A stretch of 64,000 bases of DNA from Pseudactinotalea suaedae (GTDB taxonomy: Bacteria > Actinomycetota > Actinomycetes > Actinomycetales > Beutenbergiaceae), in contig NZ_WNXY01000001.1 in NCBI RefSeq assembly GCF_009733815.1, forward strand, positions 62,001-126,000. The letters are read 5' to 3'. Position 1 is the stretch's first letter, and each line of letters starts with the position of its first letter. Shown piece by piece: positions 25,060 to 35,069 of this stretch. Position numbers and translations under genes: made by a program. The notes under the pieces were generated by a model, which searched no databases, was not told the DNA's origin, and worked only from the letters and a program-made list of their open reading frames with translations.

Positions 25060-26025
25060 GTGCAGGTCTGGCACGGAATCGAGGAGGTCCCCGCCGAGCT
25101 GCGCGCGAGCGTCGCGACGATCGGGAACTTCGACGGCGTCCACCTCGGGCACCGCGCGGTGCTCGGCGTCACGATCGCTGCCGCTCGCGCCGTCACGGCC
25201 AGCGCCGTGGCGGTGACCTTCGACCCGCACCCGGCGGCCGTGCACCGCCCCGACGACTGCCCCGTGCTGCTGTCCGGCCTCGAGGACAGGCTGGAGCTGC
25301 TGGCCGAGGCCGGGCTCGACGCCGTGCTCGTGATCCGGTACGACCTGGCGTTCGCGGCGCTGACCCCCCGCGAGTTCGTGTCGCGGTACCTGGTCGAGGC
25401 GCTCAAGGTGCGCGGGGTCGTCGTGGGCGAGGACATCCGGTTCGGCCTGGACAACTCCGGCGACCGGGAGACCATGCGGGCGCTGGGGCAGGAGCTCGGG
25501 TTCGCGGTCGACGTCGTCCACGACATCGAGGCCGCCGGGACGCGGCGCCGCTGGTCCTCGACCTGGGTCCGCGAGCTGCTCGCGGCGGGCGACGTGGAGC
25601 AGGCCGAGGCGGTCCTCGGGCGCCCGCACCGGATGCGGGGCGTCGTCGTGCACGGCGAGGCCCGCGGTCGCGAGCTGGGGTTCCCGACGGCGAACCTCGC
25701 CCCGAGCTCGACGGGCACCATCCCCGCCGACGGCGTGTACGCGGGGTGGCTGTGGCGCCGCCGCGGGGAGCCGGACGCCCAGCGGCTGCCCGCCGCGATC
25801 TCGGTGGGGACCAACCCGACCTTCGACGGCGAGGTGCGTCAGGTCGAAGCCCACGTGCTCGGGCGCACCGATCTCGACCTGTACGACGAGGAGGTCGTCG
25901 TCGAGTTCACCCACCGCCTGCGGCCGACGCTGAGGTTCGACGGGATCGAGCCGTTGATCGTGCAGATGCACGAGGACGTCGCCCGGGCGGCTGACCTCCT
26001 CGACGTGCCGCGCCCGCTGGTGTGA
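25060..26025 (+). CDS. ribF: Bifunctional riboflavin kinase/FAD synthetase
   Basis: Makes FMN and then FAD from riboflavin. 321 residues. The N-terminal FMN adenylyltransferase domain has T-I-G-N-F-D-G-V-H-L-G-H-R (about 22-34) and F-D-P-H-P. The C-terminal flavokinase domain has G-R-E-L-G-F-P-T-A-N-L and a conserved E-F-T-H-R-L-R-P. GTG 25060 was chosen, with AGGGG just upstream, because homologues begin (M/V)-Q-V-W; an in-frame ATG at 24976 overlaps the DUF4185 stop but would add 28 atypical residues. Normally adjacent to truB; here it restarts the core operon after the accessory block. Overlaps the next GNAT gene by 4 bp. Confidence 0.95.
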   Translation: MQVWHGIEEVPAELRASVATIGNFDGVHLGHRAVLGVTIAAARAVTASAVAVTFDPHPAAVHRPDDCPVLLSGLEDRLELLAEAGLDAVLVIRYDLAFAALTPREFVSRYLVEALKVRGVVVGEDIRFGLDNSGDRETMRALGQELGFAVDVVHDIEAAGTRRRWSSTWVRELLAAGDVEQAEAVLGRPHRMRGVVVHGEARGRELGFPTANLAPSSTGTIPADGVYAGWLWRRRGEPDAQRLPAAISVGTNPTFDGEVRQVEAHVLGRTDLDLYDEEVVVEFTHRLRPTLRFDGIEPLIVQMHEDVARAADLLDVPRPLV

Positions 26026-26591
26026 GCGACGGCGGCGTCGTCCTGCGCCGCTGCGACGGCGACCGGGTGCGCAGCGATCACGCGCTGCGCGAGCGCATCG
26101 CCGCGGTCTACACCACGGTGTTCGGCGAACCGCCGTACGAGGAGCCGCCCGACCGCGGTCCCCGGTGGGCGCACGGCCCGCTGGTCCGGCACGCGGCGCT
26201 GCCCGGGTTCGAGCTGGTCTGCGCCGAGCGGGCGGGAGCGTTGCTCGGGTTTGCCTACGGGGCGATCGGACGCGACGACAGCTGGTTCGCCGGGTACATC
26301 CGCGAACGAGCACCGCGCGAGGTCGCCGAGGCGTGGCTGGGCGGGCACGGGGAGCTGGCCGAGCTCGCTGTGGACCCGCAGGAGCGGGGCAGGGGTGTGG
26401 GCGGAGCGCTCCATGACGCCGTGGTCGAGCACCTCGAGCAGCTGGGCACGGGCCGCGTGATCCTCGTCACCCAGCGGGCTGCCACCGCCGCCCGGGCGCT
26501 CTATGCCGCACGGGGCTGGCGAGACCTCGCCGAGCTCGCGCCGGGCAGCGTGCTCATGGGGCTGCGATTCACCAAGGGTGACGCCGGCTGA
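26022..26591 (+). CDS. GNAT family acetyltransferase
   Basis: A 189-residue GNAT protein. Acetyl-CoA binding loop: V-D-P-Q-E-R-G-R-G-V-G-G-A-L (about 116-129), followed by R-V-I-L-V-T-Q and A-R-A-L-Y-A-A-R-G-W. Acceptor unknown. GTG start overlaps the ribF stop (GTGA), so it is translated from the ribF message. No link to flavin metabolism is established. Confidence 0.85.
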   Translation: MSDGGVVLRRCDGDRVRSDHALRERIAAVYTTVFGEPPYEEPPDRGPRWAHGPLVRHAALPGFELVCAERAGALLGFAYGAIGRDDSWFAGYIRERAPREVAEAWLGGHGELAELAVDPQERGRGVGGALHDAVVEHLEQLGTGRVILVTQRAATAARALYAARGWRDLAELAPGSVLMGLRFTKGDAG

Positions 26592-26597
26592 TACCCT
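26568..26597 (+). promoter_or_regulatory. rpsO promoter
   Basis: TTCACC (26568-26573), 18-bp spacer, TACCCT (26592-26597), partly inside the end of the GNAT gene. It would give a leader of roughly 80 nt before rpsO, long enough for the S15 autoregulation known in other bacteria. Confidence 0.5.
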
Positions 26598-26686
26598 GAG
26601 GGCTGCCGTTAGATCGGCCGCGGTCTTGTCATGCCCGGGTGAACCAGCCCCGGCGCTCCGCGCAACGACTCTCTGAAGGAGACCCA

Positions 26687-26956
26687 GTGGCCCTGGACAC
26701 AGCCGTCAAGCAGCAGATCATCGCCGAGTACGCCACGACCCCGGGCGACACCGGTTCTCCCGAGGTCCAGATCGCGCTGCTCAGCCGGCGCATCAAGGAC
26801 CTCACGGAGCACTTCAAGGAGCACAAGCACGACCACCACAGCCGTCGTGGTCTGCTGCTCCTGGTCGGCCAGCGTCGCCGTCTTCTCGGCTACCTGCGCG
26901 ACATCGACATCGAGCGCTACCGCTCGCTCATCGAGCGGCTCGGCCTGCGCCGATAG
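26687..26956 (+). CDS. rpsO: 30S ribosomal protein S15
   Basis: Primary 16S rRNA binding protein and part of the 30S platform. 89 residues, the standard length. [15 protein letters not shown] (about 18-32) and [17 protein letters not shown] (about 48-64) are family signatures. GTG start with GAAGGAGA upstream. It has its own promoter and is followed by two strong hairpins before pnp, the classical rpsO-pnp arrangement. Confidence 0.97.
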   Translation: MALDTAVKQQIIAEYATTPGDTGSPEVQIALLSRRIKDLTEHFKEHKHDHHSRRGLLLLVGQRRRLLGYLRDIDIERYRSLIERLGLRR

Positions 26957-26964
26957 CGCTCCCG

Positions 26965-26996
26965 CCGGCTCGGACCCTCCCGGGTCCGGGCCGGTT
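26965..26996 (+). terminator. Hairpin after rpsO (terminator or processing site)
   Basis: CCGGCTCGGACCC (26965-26977) pairs along its length with GGGTCCGGGCCGG (26982-26994), one G-U wobble included, followed by a short TTCT. It starts 8 nt past the rpsO stop. It could be a partial terminator that lowers pnp readthrough. Confidence 0.6.
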
Positions 26997-27000
26997 CTGA

Positions 27001-27020
27001 TGTGCCTCCCGTGAGGCACA
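27001..27020 (+). other. Second hairpin in the rpsO-pnp gap
   Basis: TGTGCCTC-CCGT-GAGGCACA, a perfect 8-bp stem with a 4-nt loop, 6 nt after the preceding hairpin. In other bacteria hairpins in this leader are RNase III targets used in pnp autocontrol; that role here is inference. Confidence 0.6.
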
Positions 27021-27163
27021 GCATCTCCACAACACGAATACACACCACTGCTCGCCGGACTCGCGGTCCTCGGTAGTGGCTCCCGGAGCGGCTTCGGCTG
27101 GATCCGTGGGCCTCGATCGATGACCACGTGCAGCCGGGGGCCGAACATGAAGGAGGGTTCCCT

Positions 27164-29416
27164 ATGGAGGGTCCCGAGATCCAGTTCGCCGAGGCCGTCA
27201 TCGACAACGGCAGCTTCGGCACACGCACCGTCCGCTTCGAGACCGGTCGGCTGGCCAAGCAGGCCGGCGGCGCGGTCGCCGTCTACCTCGACGAGGAGAC
27301 GATGGTGCTGTCGACCACCACGGCGGGCAAGCACCCCCGTGAGGGCTACGACTTCTTCCCGCTGACGGTCGACGTCGAAGAGCGCCAGTACGCCGCGGGC
27401 AAGATCCCCGGCTCGTTCTTCCGCCGCGAGGGCCGCCCCTCGACCGAGGCCATCCTCGCCTGCCGCCTGATCGACCGCCCGCTGCGCCCGCTGTTCGTCA
27501 AGGGCCTGCGCAACGAGGTCCAGGTCGTCGAGACCGTGCTCTCGATCCACCCCGACGACGCGTACGACGTCGTGGCCATCAATGGCGCCTCGATCTCCAC
27601 GCAGATCTCCGGCCTGCCGTTCTCCGGCCCGGTCGGTGCGGTTCGCATCGCGCTGATCGACGGCCAGTGGGTCGCGTTCCCGCGCTACTCCGAGCTCGAG
27701 CGCGCCGTCTTCTCGATGGTCGTGGCCGGTCGCATCGTCACCAACGAGGCCGGTGAGGCAGATGTCGCGATCGCGATGATCGAGGCCGAGGCCACCGACA
27801 ACGCCTGGACCCTCATCCAGGACGGCGCCGGTGCCCCGACCGAGGACGTCGTGGCTGATGGCCTCGAGGCCGCCAAGGGCCCGATCCGGATCCTCGCCGA
27901 GGCCCAGATCGACCTGGCGGGCCGCGTCGCCAAGCCCACGCAGGAGTTCCCGCTGTTCCCGGACTACGCTGGCGACGCCTACGCCGCCGTCGAGTCCGAG
28001 GTCACGGCCGCTCTCGAGGAGGCGCTGAGCATCGCGAGCAAGCAGGACCGCGAGAACCGTCTCGACGAGATCAAGGACGCCATGATCGGCGCCCTGCAGG
28101 CCGGCTTCGACGGCCGTGAGAAGGAGCTCCACGCCGCCTACCGCAGCGTGCAGAAGCAGCTCATCCGCCGCCGGATCATCACCGACGGCTTCCGTATCGA
28201 CGGCCGCGGCCTGCGGGACATCCGCACCCTGTCCGCCGAGGTCGAGGTGCTGCCCCGCGTGCACGGCTCGGCGCTGTTCGAGCGCGGCGAGACCCAGATC
28301 ATGGGTGTCACCACGCTGAACATGCTCAAGATGGAGCAGCAGCTCGACACCCTGTCGCCCCAGACGCGCAAGCGCTACATGCACAACTACAACTTCCCGC
28401 CGTACTCGACCGGTGAGACCGGTCGTGTGGGCTCGCCCAAGCGCCGCGAGATCGGCCACGGGGCGCTCGCCGAGCGCGCGATCATGCCTGTGCTGCCCTC
28501 GCGCGAGGAGTTCCCCTACGCGATCCGTCAGGTCAGCGAGGCGCTCGGCTCGAACGGGTCGACCTCGATGGGCTCGGTCTGCGCCTCGACGCTGTCGCTG
28601 CTGAACGCGGGTGTGCCGCTGCGCGCACCGGTCGCCGGCATCGCGATGGGTCTGGTCAGCGAGAGCATCGACGGCGAGACCAAGTACGCCGCCCTCACCG
28701 ACATCCTCGGTGCGGAGGACGCGTTCGGCGACATGGACTTCAAGGTCGCCGGTACCCGGGAGTTCGTCACCGCGATCCAGCTCGACACCAAGCTGGAGGG
28801 CATCCCCGCCTCGGTCCTCGCCTCGGCGCTGACCCAGGCCAAGGAGGCCCGTCTCCACATCCTCGACGTCATGGCTGAGGCCATCGAGGTCCCGGACGAG
28901 ATGGCCCCGACGGCGCCCCGCGTCATCACGGTCAAGGTCCCGGTCGACAAGATCGGCGAGGTCATCGGCCCCAAGGGGAAGATGATCAACCAGATCCAGG
29001 ACGACACCGGCGCCGACATCTCGATCGAGGACGACGGCACCGTGTTCATCGGCGCGACCGATGGCCCGTCGGCCGAGGCTGCGCGGCAGGCGATCAACGC
29101 GATCGCCAACCCGCACATGCCGGAGATCGGCGAGCGTTTCGTCGGCACCGTCGTCAAGACGACGTCGTTCGGCGCGTTCATCTCGCTCTCCCCGGGCAAG
29201 GACGGTCTGCTGCACATCAGCCAGGTCCGCCGTCTGGTCGGTGGCAAGCGGATCGAGGCCGTCGAGGACGTGCTCAGCGTGGGCCAGAAGGTCCAGGTCG
29301 AGCTCGCCGAGATCGACCCGCGCGGCAAGCTCTCCCTGCACGCCGTGGTCGCCGAGGACGACGCAGCCGAGGCTGCGGCCTCCGACCAGGGTTCCGAGAC
29401 GTCTGTCGACGCCTGA
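27164..29416 (+). CDS. pnp: Polyribonucleotide nucleotidyltransferase (PNPase)
   Basis: Phosphorolytic 3'-5' exoribonuclease and, in actinobacteria, also a source of RNA tails. 750 residues: first RNase PH domain (about 10-145), helical linker, second catalytic RNase PH domain (about 330-560) with F-E-R-G-E-T-Q and F-P-P-Y-S-T-G-E, then KH (about 590-640, [12 protein letters not shown]) and S1 (about 660-730, [10 protein letters not shown]). ATG 27164 follows GAAGGAGGG. Preceded by two hairpins; an M16 protease gene starts 12 nt downstream. Confidence 0.97.
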   Translation: MEGPEIQFAEAVIDNGSFGTRTVRFETGRLAKQAGGAVAVYLDEETMVLSTTTAGKHPREGYDFFPLTVDVEERQYAAGKIPGSFFRREGRPSTEAILACRLIDRPLRPLFVKGLRNEVQVVETVLSIHPDDAYDVVAINGASISTQISGLPFSGPVGAVRIALIDGQWVAFPRYSELERAVFSMVVAGRIVTNEAGEADVAIAMIEAEATDNAWTLIQDGAGAPTEDVVADGLEAAKGPIRILAEAQIDLAGRVAKPTQEFPLFPDYAGDAYAAVESEVTAALEEALSIASKQDRENRLDEIKDAMIGALQAGFDGREKELHAAYRSVQKQLIRRRIITDGFRIDGRGLRDIRTLSAEVEVLPRVHGSALFERGETQIMGVTTLNMLKMEQQLDTLSPQTRKRYMHNYNFPPYSTGETGRVGSPKRREIGHGALAERAIMPVLPSREEFPYAIRQVSEALGSNGSTSMGSVCASTLSLLNAGVPLRAPVAGIAMGLVSESIDGETKYAALTDILGAEDAFGDMDFKVAGTREFVTAIQLDTKLEGIPASVLASALTQAKEARLHILDVMAEAIEVPDEMAPTAPRVITVKVPVDKIGEVIGPKGKMINQIQDDTGADISIEDDGTVFIGATDGPSAEAARQAINAIANPHMPEIGERFVGTVVKTTSFGAFISLSPGKDGLLHISQVRRLVGGKRIEAVEDVLSVGQKVQVELAEIDPRGKLSLHAVVAEDDAAEAAASDQGSETSVDA

Positions 29417-29428
29417 TCTGCTCACCAC

Positions 29429-30787
29429 ATGTCTGAGCTGATCCTCGGACCGGCCGGCACGCCGGGTACCGAGCTGACGGTGGAGACCGGAGCAGGCGCA
29501 CACGTGCGCCGCTCCGTGCTCCCCGGCGGCATCCGAGTGCTGACCGAGGCCATGCCCGGTCAGCACTCGGCCAGCATCGGGGCGTGGCTGGGCGTCGGCT
29601 CTCGCGACGAGAGCGACGGCCACCACGGCTCGACGCACTTCCTCGAGCACCTGCTGTTCAAGGGCACGCCGACGCGTTCGGCGATGGCGATCGCGTCGGC
29701 CTTCGACGCCGTCGGTGGTGAGGCCAACGCCGCCACCGGCAAGGAGCACACCTGCTACTACGCGCGTGTGCTCGACGCCGATCTGCCGATGGCCACCGAT
29801 GTCATCCTCGACATGGTGACCTCGTCGCTGCTCGACGCCGAGGAGTTCGAGAGCGAGCGGGGGGTCATCCTCGAAGAGATCGCCATGAACGAGGACGACC
29901 CGACCGACGTCGCGCACGAGCGCTTCGCGGCGGCCGTCTTCGGCGACCACCCGCTCGGACGCCCGATCGGCGGCACGCCGGCGACCATCGAGGCCGTGCC
30001 GCGCGATGCGGTGCTCGACCACTACCGCCGCACCTACAACCCCAGCGAGCTGGTGATCACCGCCGCCGGTGGTGTCGACCACGACGTGCTGTGCGACCAG
30101 GTGCTCGCGGCCGTGGAGGCCGGTGGCTGGCCGATGCCGGATGCCGCCGGACCTGCGCAGCGCCGCCACCCGGGCGACGTGACCTCGATGCCCACCCGCG
30201 GCTCCGCCGTCACCGTGTCCCGCCCCACCGAGCAGGCGAACGTGCTTCTCGGCGGCCTGGGCCTGGTGGCCGGCGACGATCGGCGGTTCGGGCTCACGGT
30301 GCTCAACGCCATCCTCGGCGGATCGATGAGCTCACGACTGTTCCAGGAGGTGCGCGAGCGCCGCGGGCTGGCCTACTCGGTCTACTCCTTCTCCTCGGGC
30401 TACGCCGACGCCGGGCTGTTCGGCCTGTACGCGGGCTGCGCCCCCGGCAAGGTCGCGGACGTCGTCGAGATCCTGATCGAGCAGCTCGAGCTGCTGGCGT
30501 CCGAGCCCGCCGACGCCGAGGAGCTGCAGCGCGGCATCGGTCAGGTGTGCGGTGGCCTGGTGCTCGGTCTCGAGGACTCGAGCTCACGCATGTCGCGGCT
30601 GGGCCGGGCCGAGCTCACGCTCGGCGAGTTCAGCACCGTGGAGGAGAACCTCGAGCGCATCCAGGCGGTCACCGCCGAGGACGTTCGTGCGCTGGCCGCC
30701 GAGCTCGCCTCCCAGCCGCGCCACCTCGTCGTCGTCGGTCCCTACGAGGACGACGTCGCGGCTCGGCTGCTCCCGAACCTCACCTGA
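29429..30787 (+). CDS. M16 family zinc metallopeptidase
   Basis: A 452-residue insulinase-type peptidase (PepR/YmxG-like), cytosolic. The inverted zinc motif H-F-L-E-H (about residues 71-75) and the third ligand in E-S-E-R-G-V-I-L-E-E (about 141-150) are intact, so this is the catalytic type. The inactive C-terminal half carries the R/Y pair region R-E-R-R-G-L-A-Y-S-V-Y. Follows pnp by 12 nt, the usual actinobacterial order, and is probably co-transcribed. Target peptides are unknown. Confidence 0.93.
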   Translation: MSELILGPAGTPGTELTVETGAGAHVRRSVLPGGIRVLTEAMPGQHSASIGAWLGVGSRDESDGHHGSTHFLEHLLFKGTPTRSAMAIASAFDAVGGEANAATGKEHTCYYARVLDADLPMATDVILDMVTSSLLDAEEFESERGVILEEIAMNEDDPTDVAHERFAAAVFGDHPLGRPIGGTPATIEAVPRDAVLDHYRRTYNPSELVITAAGGVDHDVLCDQVLAAVEAGGWPMPDAAGPAQRRHPGDVTSMPTRGSAVTVSRPTEQANVLLGGLGLVAGDDRRFGLTVLNAILGGSMSSRLFQEVRERRGLAYSVYSFSSGYADAGLFGLYAGCAPGKVADVVEILIEQLELLASEPADAEELQRGIGQVCGGLVLGLEDSSSRMSRLGRAELTLGEFSTVEENLERIQAVTAEDVRALAAELASQPRHLVVVGPYEDDVAARLLPNLT

Positions 30788-30810
30788 GCGGCGCTGCCGC
30801 CGCGGTGGGC

Positions 30811-31659
30811 TCAGCCCGCCGGGCGGTGACGCAGGATCGCCGTCGTCAGCGCCTCGATCGGGGCGCGCTCGGAGAGCGGGTTGGCGAGCAGGGTGAGGTC
30901 GACGTCGCCGAGCGCCGGGAGATGGGGACCGGCGGCGAGCACCTGCAGGTCGTTCGGCACCAGCGAACCGGGGAAGGGCGCGATGCCCAGACCCGCGCGG
31001 ATCGCGGCGAGCACCCCGTTCACCTCGAGGACCTTGCACGTGATCCGCCAGGTGCGGCCGGCCTCGGCGAGCACACGTGTGGCCGTGAGCCGGCTGAGCG
31101 AGGGCGCCGAGTAGGCGACCAGCGGTATCGGTTCGTCGGGCGCCAGCCGGGTCCCGGGGATGGCGACCCAGACCAGCGGGTCGCGACGCACCAGGGTGCC
31201 GGTGGTCGCACCCGGCGCCTCCTTGACGAACACCAGGTCGAGATGGTTCGCGTCGAGGCGGCGGCGCAGCATCGACGTCTGCCCCACGGTCAGCTCCAGC
31301 TGGATCGAGGGGTGCAGCTGCCGGAACGCTCTCAGCACGCCCGGGAGCTGGGCCAGTGCGAGGTCGTCAGCGGCACCGAACCGCAGCCGCCCGGTCATCG
31401 TGGGGGAGGCGAAGTAGGCGTCCGCCTCCTCGTGCGCAGCCAGGATCGCGCGCGCAAAACCGGCCATCGCCTCGCCGTGGTCGGTCAGCTGGACCGAGTG
31501 GGTGTCGCGGGTCAGCAACGGCCGGCCCGCGGCCTGCTCGAGCCGTTTGATCTGCTGGCTCACGCTCGGCTGACTGACCCCCAGCAGGTGCGCGGCACGG
31601 GTGAAGCTCAGGGTCGAGGTGACGGCGAGGAAGGTGCGCAGGTGCTGCGGCTCGAACAC
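30811..31659 (-). CDS. LysR family transcriptional regulator
   Basis: A 282-residue LTTR. N-terminal winged helix: H-L-R-T-F-L-A-V, S-F-T-R-A-A-H-L-L-G-V-S-Q-P-S-V-S-Q-Q-I-K (about 18-38). Effector-binding domain: about 90-282. GTG start with GAGGGGTGG upstream; TATAGT near 31704-31709 (minus strand) is a likely -10. Divergent from an MFS transporter gene, with the inverted repeat at 31752-31766 in between, so it likely activates that transporter. The effector is unknown. Confidence 0.92.
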   Translation of the reverse strand: MFEPQHLRTFLAVTSTLSFTRAAHLLGVSQPSVSQQIKRLEQAAGRPLLTRDTHSVQLTDHGEAMAGFARAILAAHEEADAYFASPTMTGRLRFGAADDLALAQLPGVLRAFRQLHPSIQLELTVGQTSMLRRRLDANHLDLVFVKEAPGATTGTLVRRDPLVWVAIPGTRLAPDEPIPLVAYSAPSLSRLTATRVLAEAGRTWRITCKVLEVNGVLAAIRAGLGIAPFPGSLVPNDLQVLAAGPHLPALGDVDLTLLANPLSERAPIEALTTAILRHRPAG

Positions 31660-31751
31660 GACGCCACCCCTCTGAGACGCTCATCACAGTACGTAATCGC
31701 AACTATAGGGCGGATAAGTTCGATCGAGATCACCGTGCTGGGTAACCTCGA

Positions 31752-31766
31752 GTATCGAAACGATAC
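31752..31766. promoter_or_regulatory. LysR-type binding site (T-N11-A)
   Basis: GTATCG-AAA-CGATAC: perfect 6-bp arms with a 3-bp centre, containing T-N11-A at 31753/31765, the LysR-box rule. It is 22 bp upstream of the MFS start and 93 bp from the LysR start. Confidence 0.6.
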
Positions 31767-31787
31767 GACCCGAGACCCCAGGAACCT

Positions 31788-33131
31788 GTGACCCTCGCCG
31801 CACCCCGCCCGCACGCCCGCCTCACCGCACTCTCCTCCGCGCCACGGCGTGGCCTCCTCCGCACGTTCCCCGCGCTGCGTGAGTCGAACTACCGCCTCTA
31901 CGTCGCCTCACAGCTGCTGACCAACCCGGCCGGGTGGATGCAGCGGATCGCCCAGGACTGGCTGATCCTTCAGCTCTCCGGGAACGTCGCACTCGTCGGG
32001 CTCACGGTCACCCTGCAGCTCGGGCCGATGCTGCTGTTCGGGCTGTGGGGCGGTGTGCTCGCCGACCGGTACAGCAAGCGCGCGATCCTCATGATCACGC
32101 AGTCGATCTTCGCGGCCTCGGCTCTGGTGCTCGGCGTGCTCGTCGTCACCGGCCTGGTGCAGCCCTGGCACATCCTGGTCAGCGCGCTGCTGCTCGGGCT
32201 GGCCACGGTTCCCGACAACCCCGCCCGGCAGTCGTTCGTGGTCGAGGTCGCCGGCGGTGAGAACCTGCGCAACGCGATCAGCCTCAACTCGACCGTGTTC
32301 CAGCTGGGCGCGCTCACCGGCCCGGCGATCGCGGGTGTCAGCATCGCCGCGTTCGGCGAGGGCCCCTCGTTCCTGGTGAACGCGGCGGCCGGTGTGGTGG
32401 CGGTGCTGCTGCTCGCGAAGATGAACCCGACGACGCTGTCGGCACCGCCGCGCGTCTCGCGTGAACCGGGCCAGCTGCGGGCCGGCCTGCAGCACGTCGG
32501 CGAGCGACCCGAGATCCTCTGGACCGTGGTGCTCGTCGGGATGGTCGCGCTGACCGGCATCAATCTCGCGACCGTGCTATCGGCCTACGCCGACAGCGTG
32601 TTCGCCTCGGGCGCCGGTGGCTACGGCCTGCTCAGCGCCGCGGTGGCGATGGGTGCCGTGATCGGCTCGGTCGCCTCCGCCCGCCGTGTCCGCGTGGGCC
32701 TTCGCCAGCTGGTGTATCTGGCCATGGCGCTCGGGCTGCTGCAGGTGATCGCCGCGCTGATGCCCACCGAGGCGCTGTTCGTGCCGGTGCTCGTGGCGGT
32801 CGGCGCGGTGTCGCTCTACTACCTGACGGGTGGCAACACCCTGATCCAGACCACCGTCGCACCGTCGATGCGCGGTCGGGTGATGGCGGTCTACATCATG
32901 GTGTTCTTCGGGGCTCAGGCGGTCGCGGGCTCGCTGATCGGCTTCGTGGCCGATCACGCGGGCGCGCAGACGGCGATGGTCGTGACCGGGCTCGGACCGC
33001 TGCTCGGTGCCGCCGTCGTGGGCACGATCCTGGCGCACCGCCGCGGGCTCCGACCGAGGCTGATCCTGCACGACCGCCCCGGTCGCGGGTTCGTGTACGT
33101 GCGGCCGCGCGACCTGCACCGCGCCGCCTGA
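31788..33131 (+). CDS. MFS transporter (EntS/MFS_3-type exporter)
   Basis: A 447-residue inner-membrane protein with about 12 predicted helices. L-A-D-R-Y-S-K-R (about 95-102) is the MFS loop 2-3 motif. The N-terminal L-R-E-S-N-Y-R-L-Y-V-A-S-Q and P-A-G-W-M-Q-R-I-A-Q-D-W-L pattern is typical of the MFS_3 group of siderophore and drug exporters. Substrate unknown. GTG start has CAGGAAC upstream. Divergent LysR regulator and intervening T-N11-A repeat suggest inducible expression. Confidence 0.88.
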   Translation: MTLAAPRPHARLTALSSAPRRGLLRTFPALRESNYRLYVASQLLTNPAGWMQRIAQDWLILQLSGNVALVGLTVTLQLGPMLLFGLWGGVLADRYSKRAILMITQSIFAASALVLGVLVVTGLVQPWHILVSALLLGLATVPDNPARQSFVVEVAGGENLRNAISLNSTVFQLGALTGPAIAGVSIAAFGEGPSFLVNAAAGVVAVLLLAKMNPTTLSAPPRVSREPGQLRAGLQHVGERPEILWTVVLVGMVALTGINLATVLSAYADSVFASGAGGYGLLSAAVAMGAVIGSVASARRVRVGLRQLVYLAMALGLLQVIAALMPTEALFVPVLVAVGAVSLYYLTGGNTLIQTTVAPSMRGRVMAVYIMVFFGAQAVAGSLIGFVADHAGAQTAMVVTGLGPLLGAAVVGTILAHRRGLRPRLILHDRPGRGFVYVRPRDLHRAA

Positions 33132-33222
33132 CCTGGCCCTCGGAGTGGTGTGCACCACAGTGCGGCCGTGAAGCGGCCCCGGCTGATCGTCAGGTTCAGC
33201 GCACGTTGTTAATGTTCCCGCC

Positions 33223-33846
33223 GTGACGTCGTCCCCGAACCAGCCGCAGCGCCCCATCGCACCGCTCGGTCATCTGATCTTCTTCTCGCGGTGGCTCCAG
33301 GCCCCGCTCTATCTCGGCCTGATCGTCGCGCAGCTCGTCTACGTGTGGCAGTTCATGGTCGAGCTCTGGCACCTGATCCACGAGGTGATCCTGCATCCCG
33401 GTGAGATGAACGAGGCCAGCACGATGTTGGCCGTCCTCGGGCTGGTCGACGTCGTGATGATCTCGAACCTGCTGATCATGGTGATCGTGGGTGGGTACGA
33501 GACCTTCGTGTCGCGGCTGCGGATCGACGGTCACCCGGACCAACCCGAGTGGCTGAGTCACGTCAACGCCAATGTCCTGAAGACGAAGCTGGCGATGAGC
33601 ATCATCGGCATCTCCTCGATCCACCTGCTCCGCACGTTCATCGCCTCGGGTCAGGAGATCGAGGGCATCCCGTCGCCCACGGAGAGCGACATGCTCTGGC
33701 AGACGGTCATCCATCTGGCGTTCATCGTCTCCGCGATGGCTCTGGCCTGGATCGACCGGATGTCGCTGACTGCGCACCAGCGCGCCGCGCGCGCAGGGTC
33801 GGAGACCGAGGACGCGAGGGCTGCGAAGGACCCGGCGGCGTTCTGA
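33223..33846 (+). CDS. UPF0114 (YqhA) family membrane protein
   Basis: A 207-residue inner-membrane protein of unknown function. R-W-L-Q-A-P-L-Y-L-G-L-I-V-A (about 23-36), L-G-L-V-D-V-V-M-I-S-N-L-L-I-M-V and G-Y-E-T-F-V-S-R match the YqhA/UPF0114 family; three or four membrane helices are seen. TAATGT (33210-33215) lies 7 nt before GTG 33223, with TCGTCA at 17-bp spacing as a possible -35, so the mRNA is probably leaderless. Single-gene unit, convergent with dapB. Confidence 0.88.
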   Translation: MTSSPNQPQRPIAPLGHLIFFSRWLQAPLYLGLIVAQLVYVWQFMVELWHLIHEVILHPGEMNEASTMLAVLGLVDVVMISNLLIMVIVGGYETFVSRLRIDGHPDQPEWLSHVNANVLKTKLAMSIIGISSIHLLRTFIASGQEIEGIPSPTESDMLWQTVIHLAFIVSAMALAWIDRMSLTAHQRAARAGSETEDARAAKDPAAF

Positions 33847-33881
33847 GCTGACGACCGGATGGGCTGACCAGCAGGGTCGAC

Positions 33882-35019
<1,138 letters not shown>

Positions 35020-35069
35020 GGGACCAGGGTAGGACCGCGCGATCGCACGCTCGCGCATACGCTGGCCCG
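35020..35069. promoter_or_regulatory. Compact back-to-back leaderless promoters
   Basis: Only 50 bp separate two divergent starts. TACCCT (minus, 35026-35031) is 6 nt from ATG 35019, and TACGCT (plus, 35058-35063) is 6 nt from GTG 35070. Each promoter's upstream elements must lie in or beyond the other's, so expression is probably mutually linked. Confidence 0.6.

Noticed and set aside
26609-30169. 1186-codon minus-strand frame across rpsO, pnp and the M16 gene
   Set aside because: Antisense to three well-supported genes; no motif and no ribosome site.
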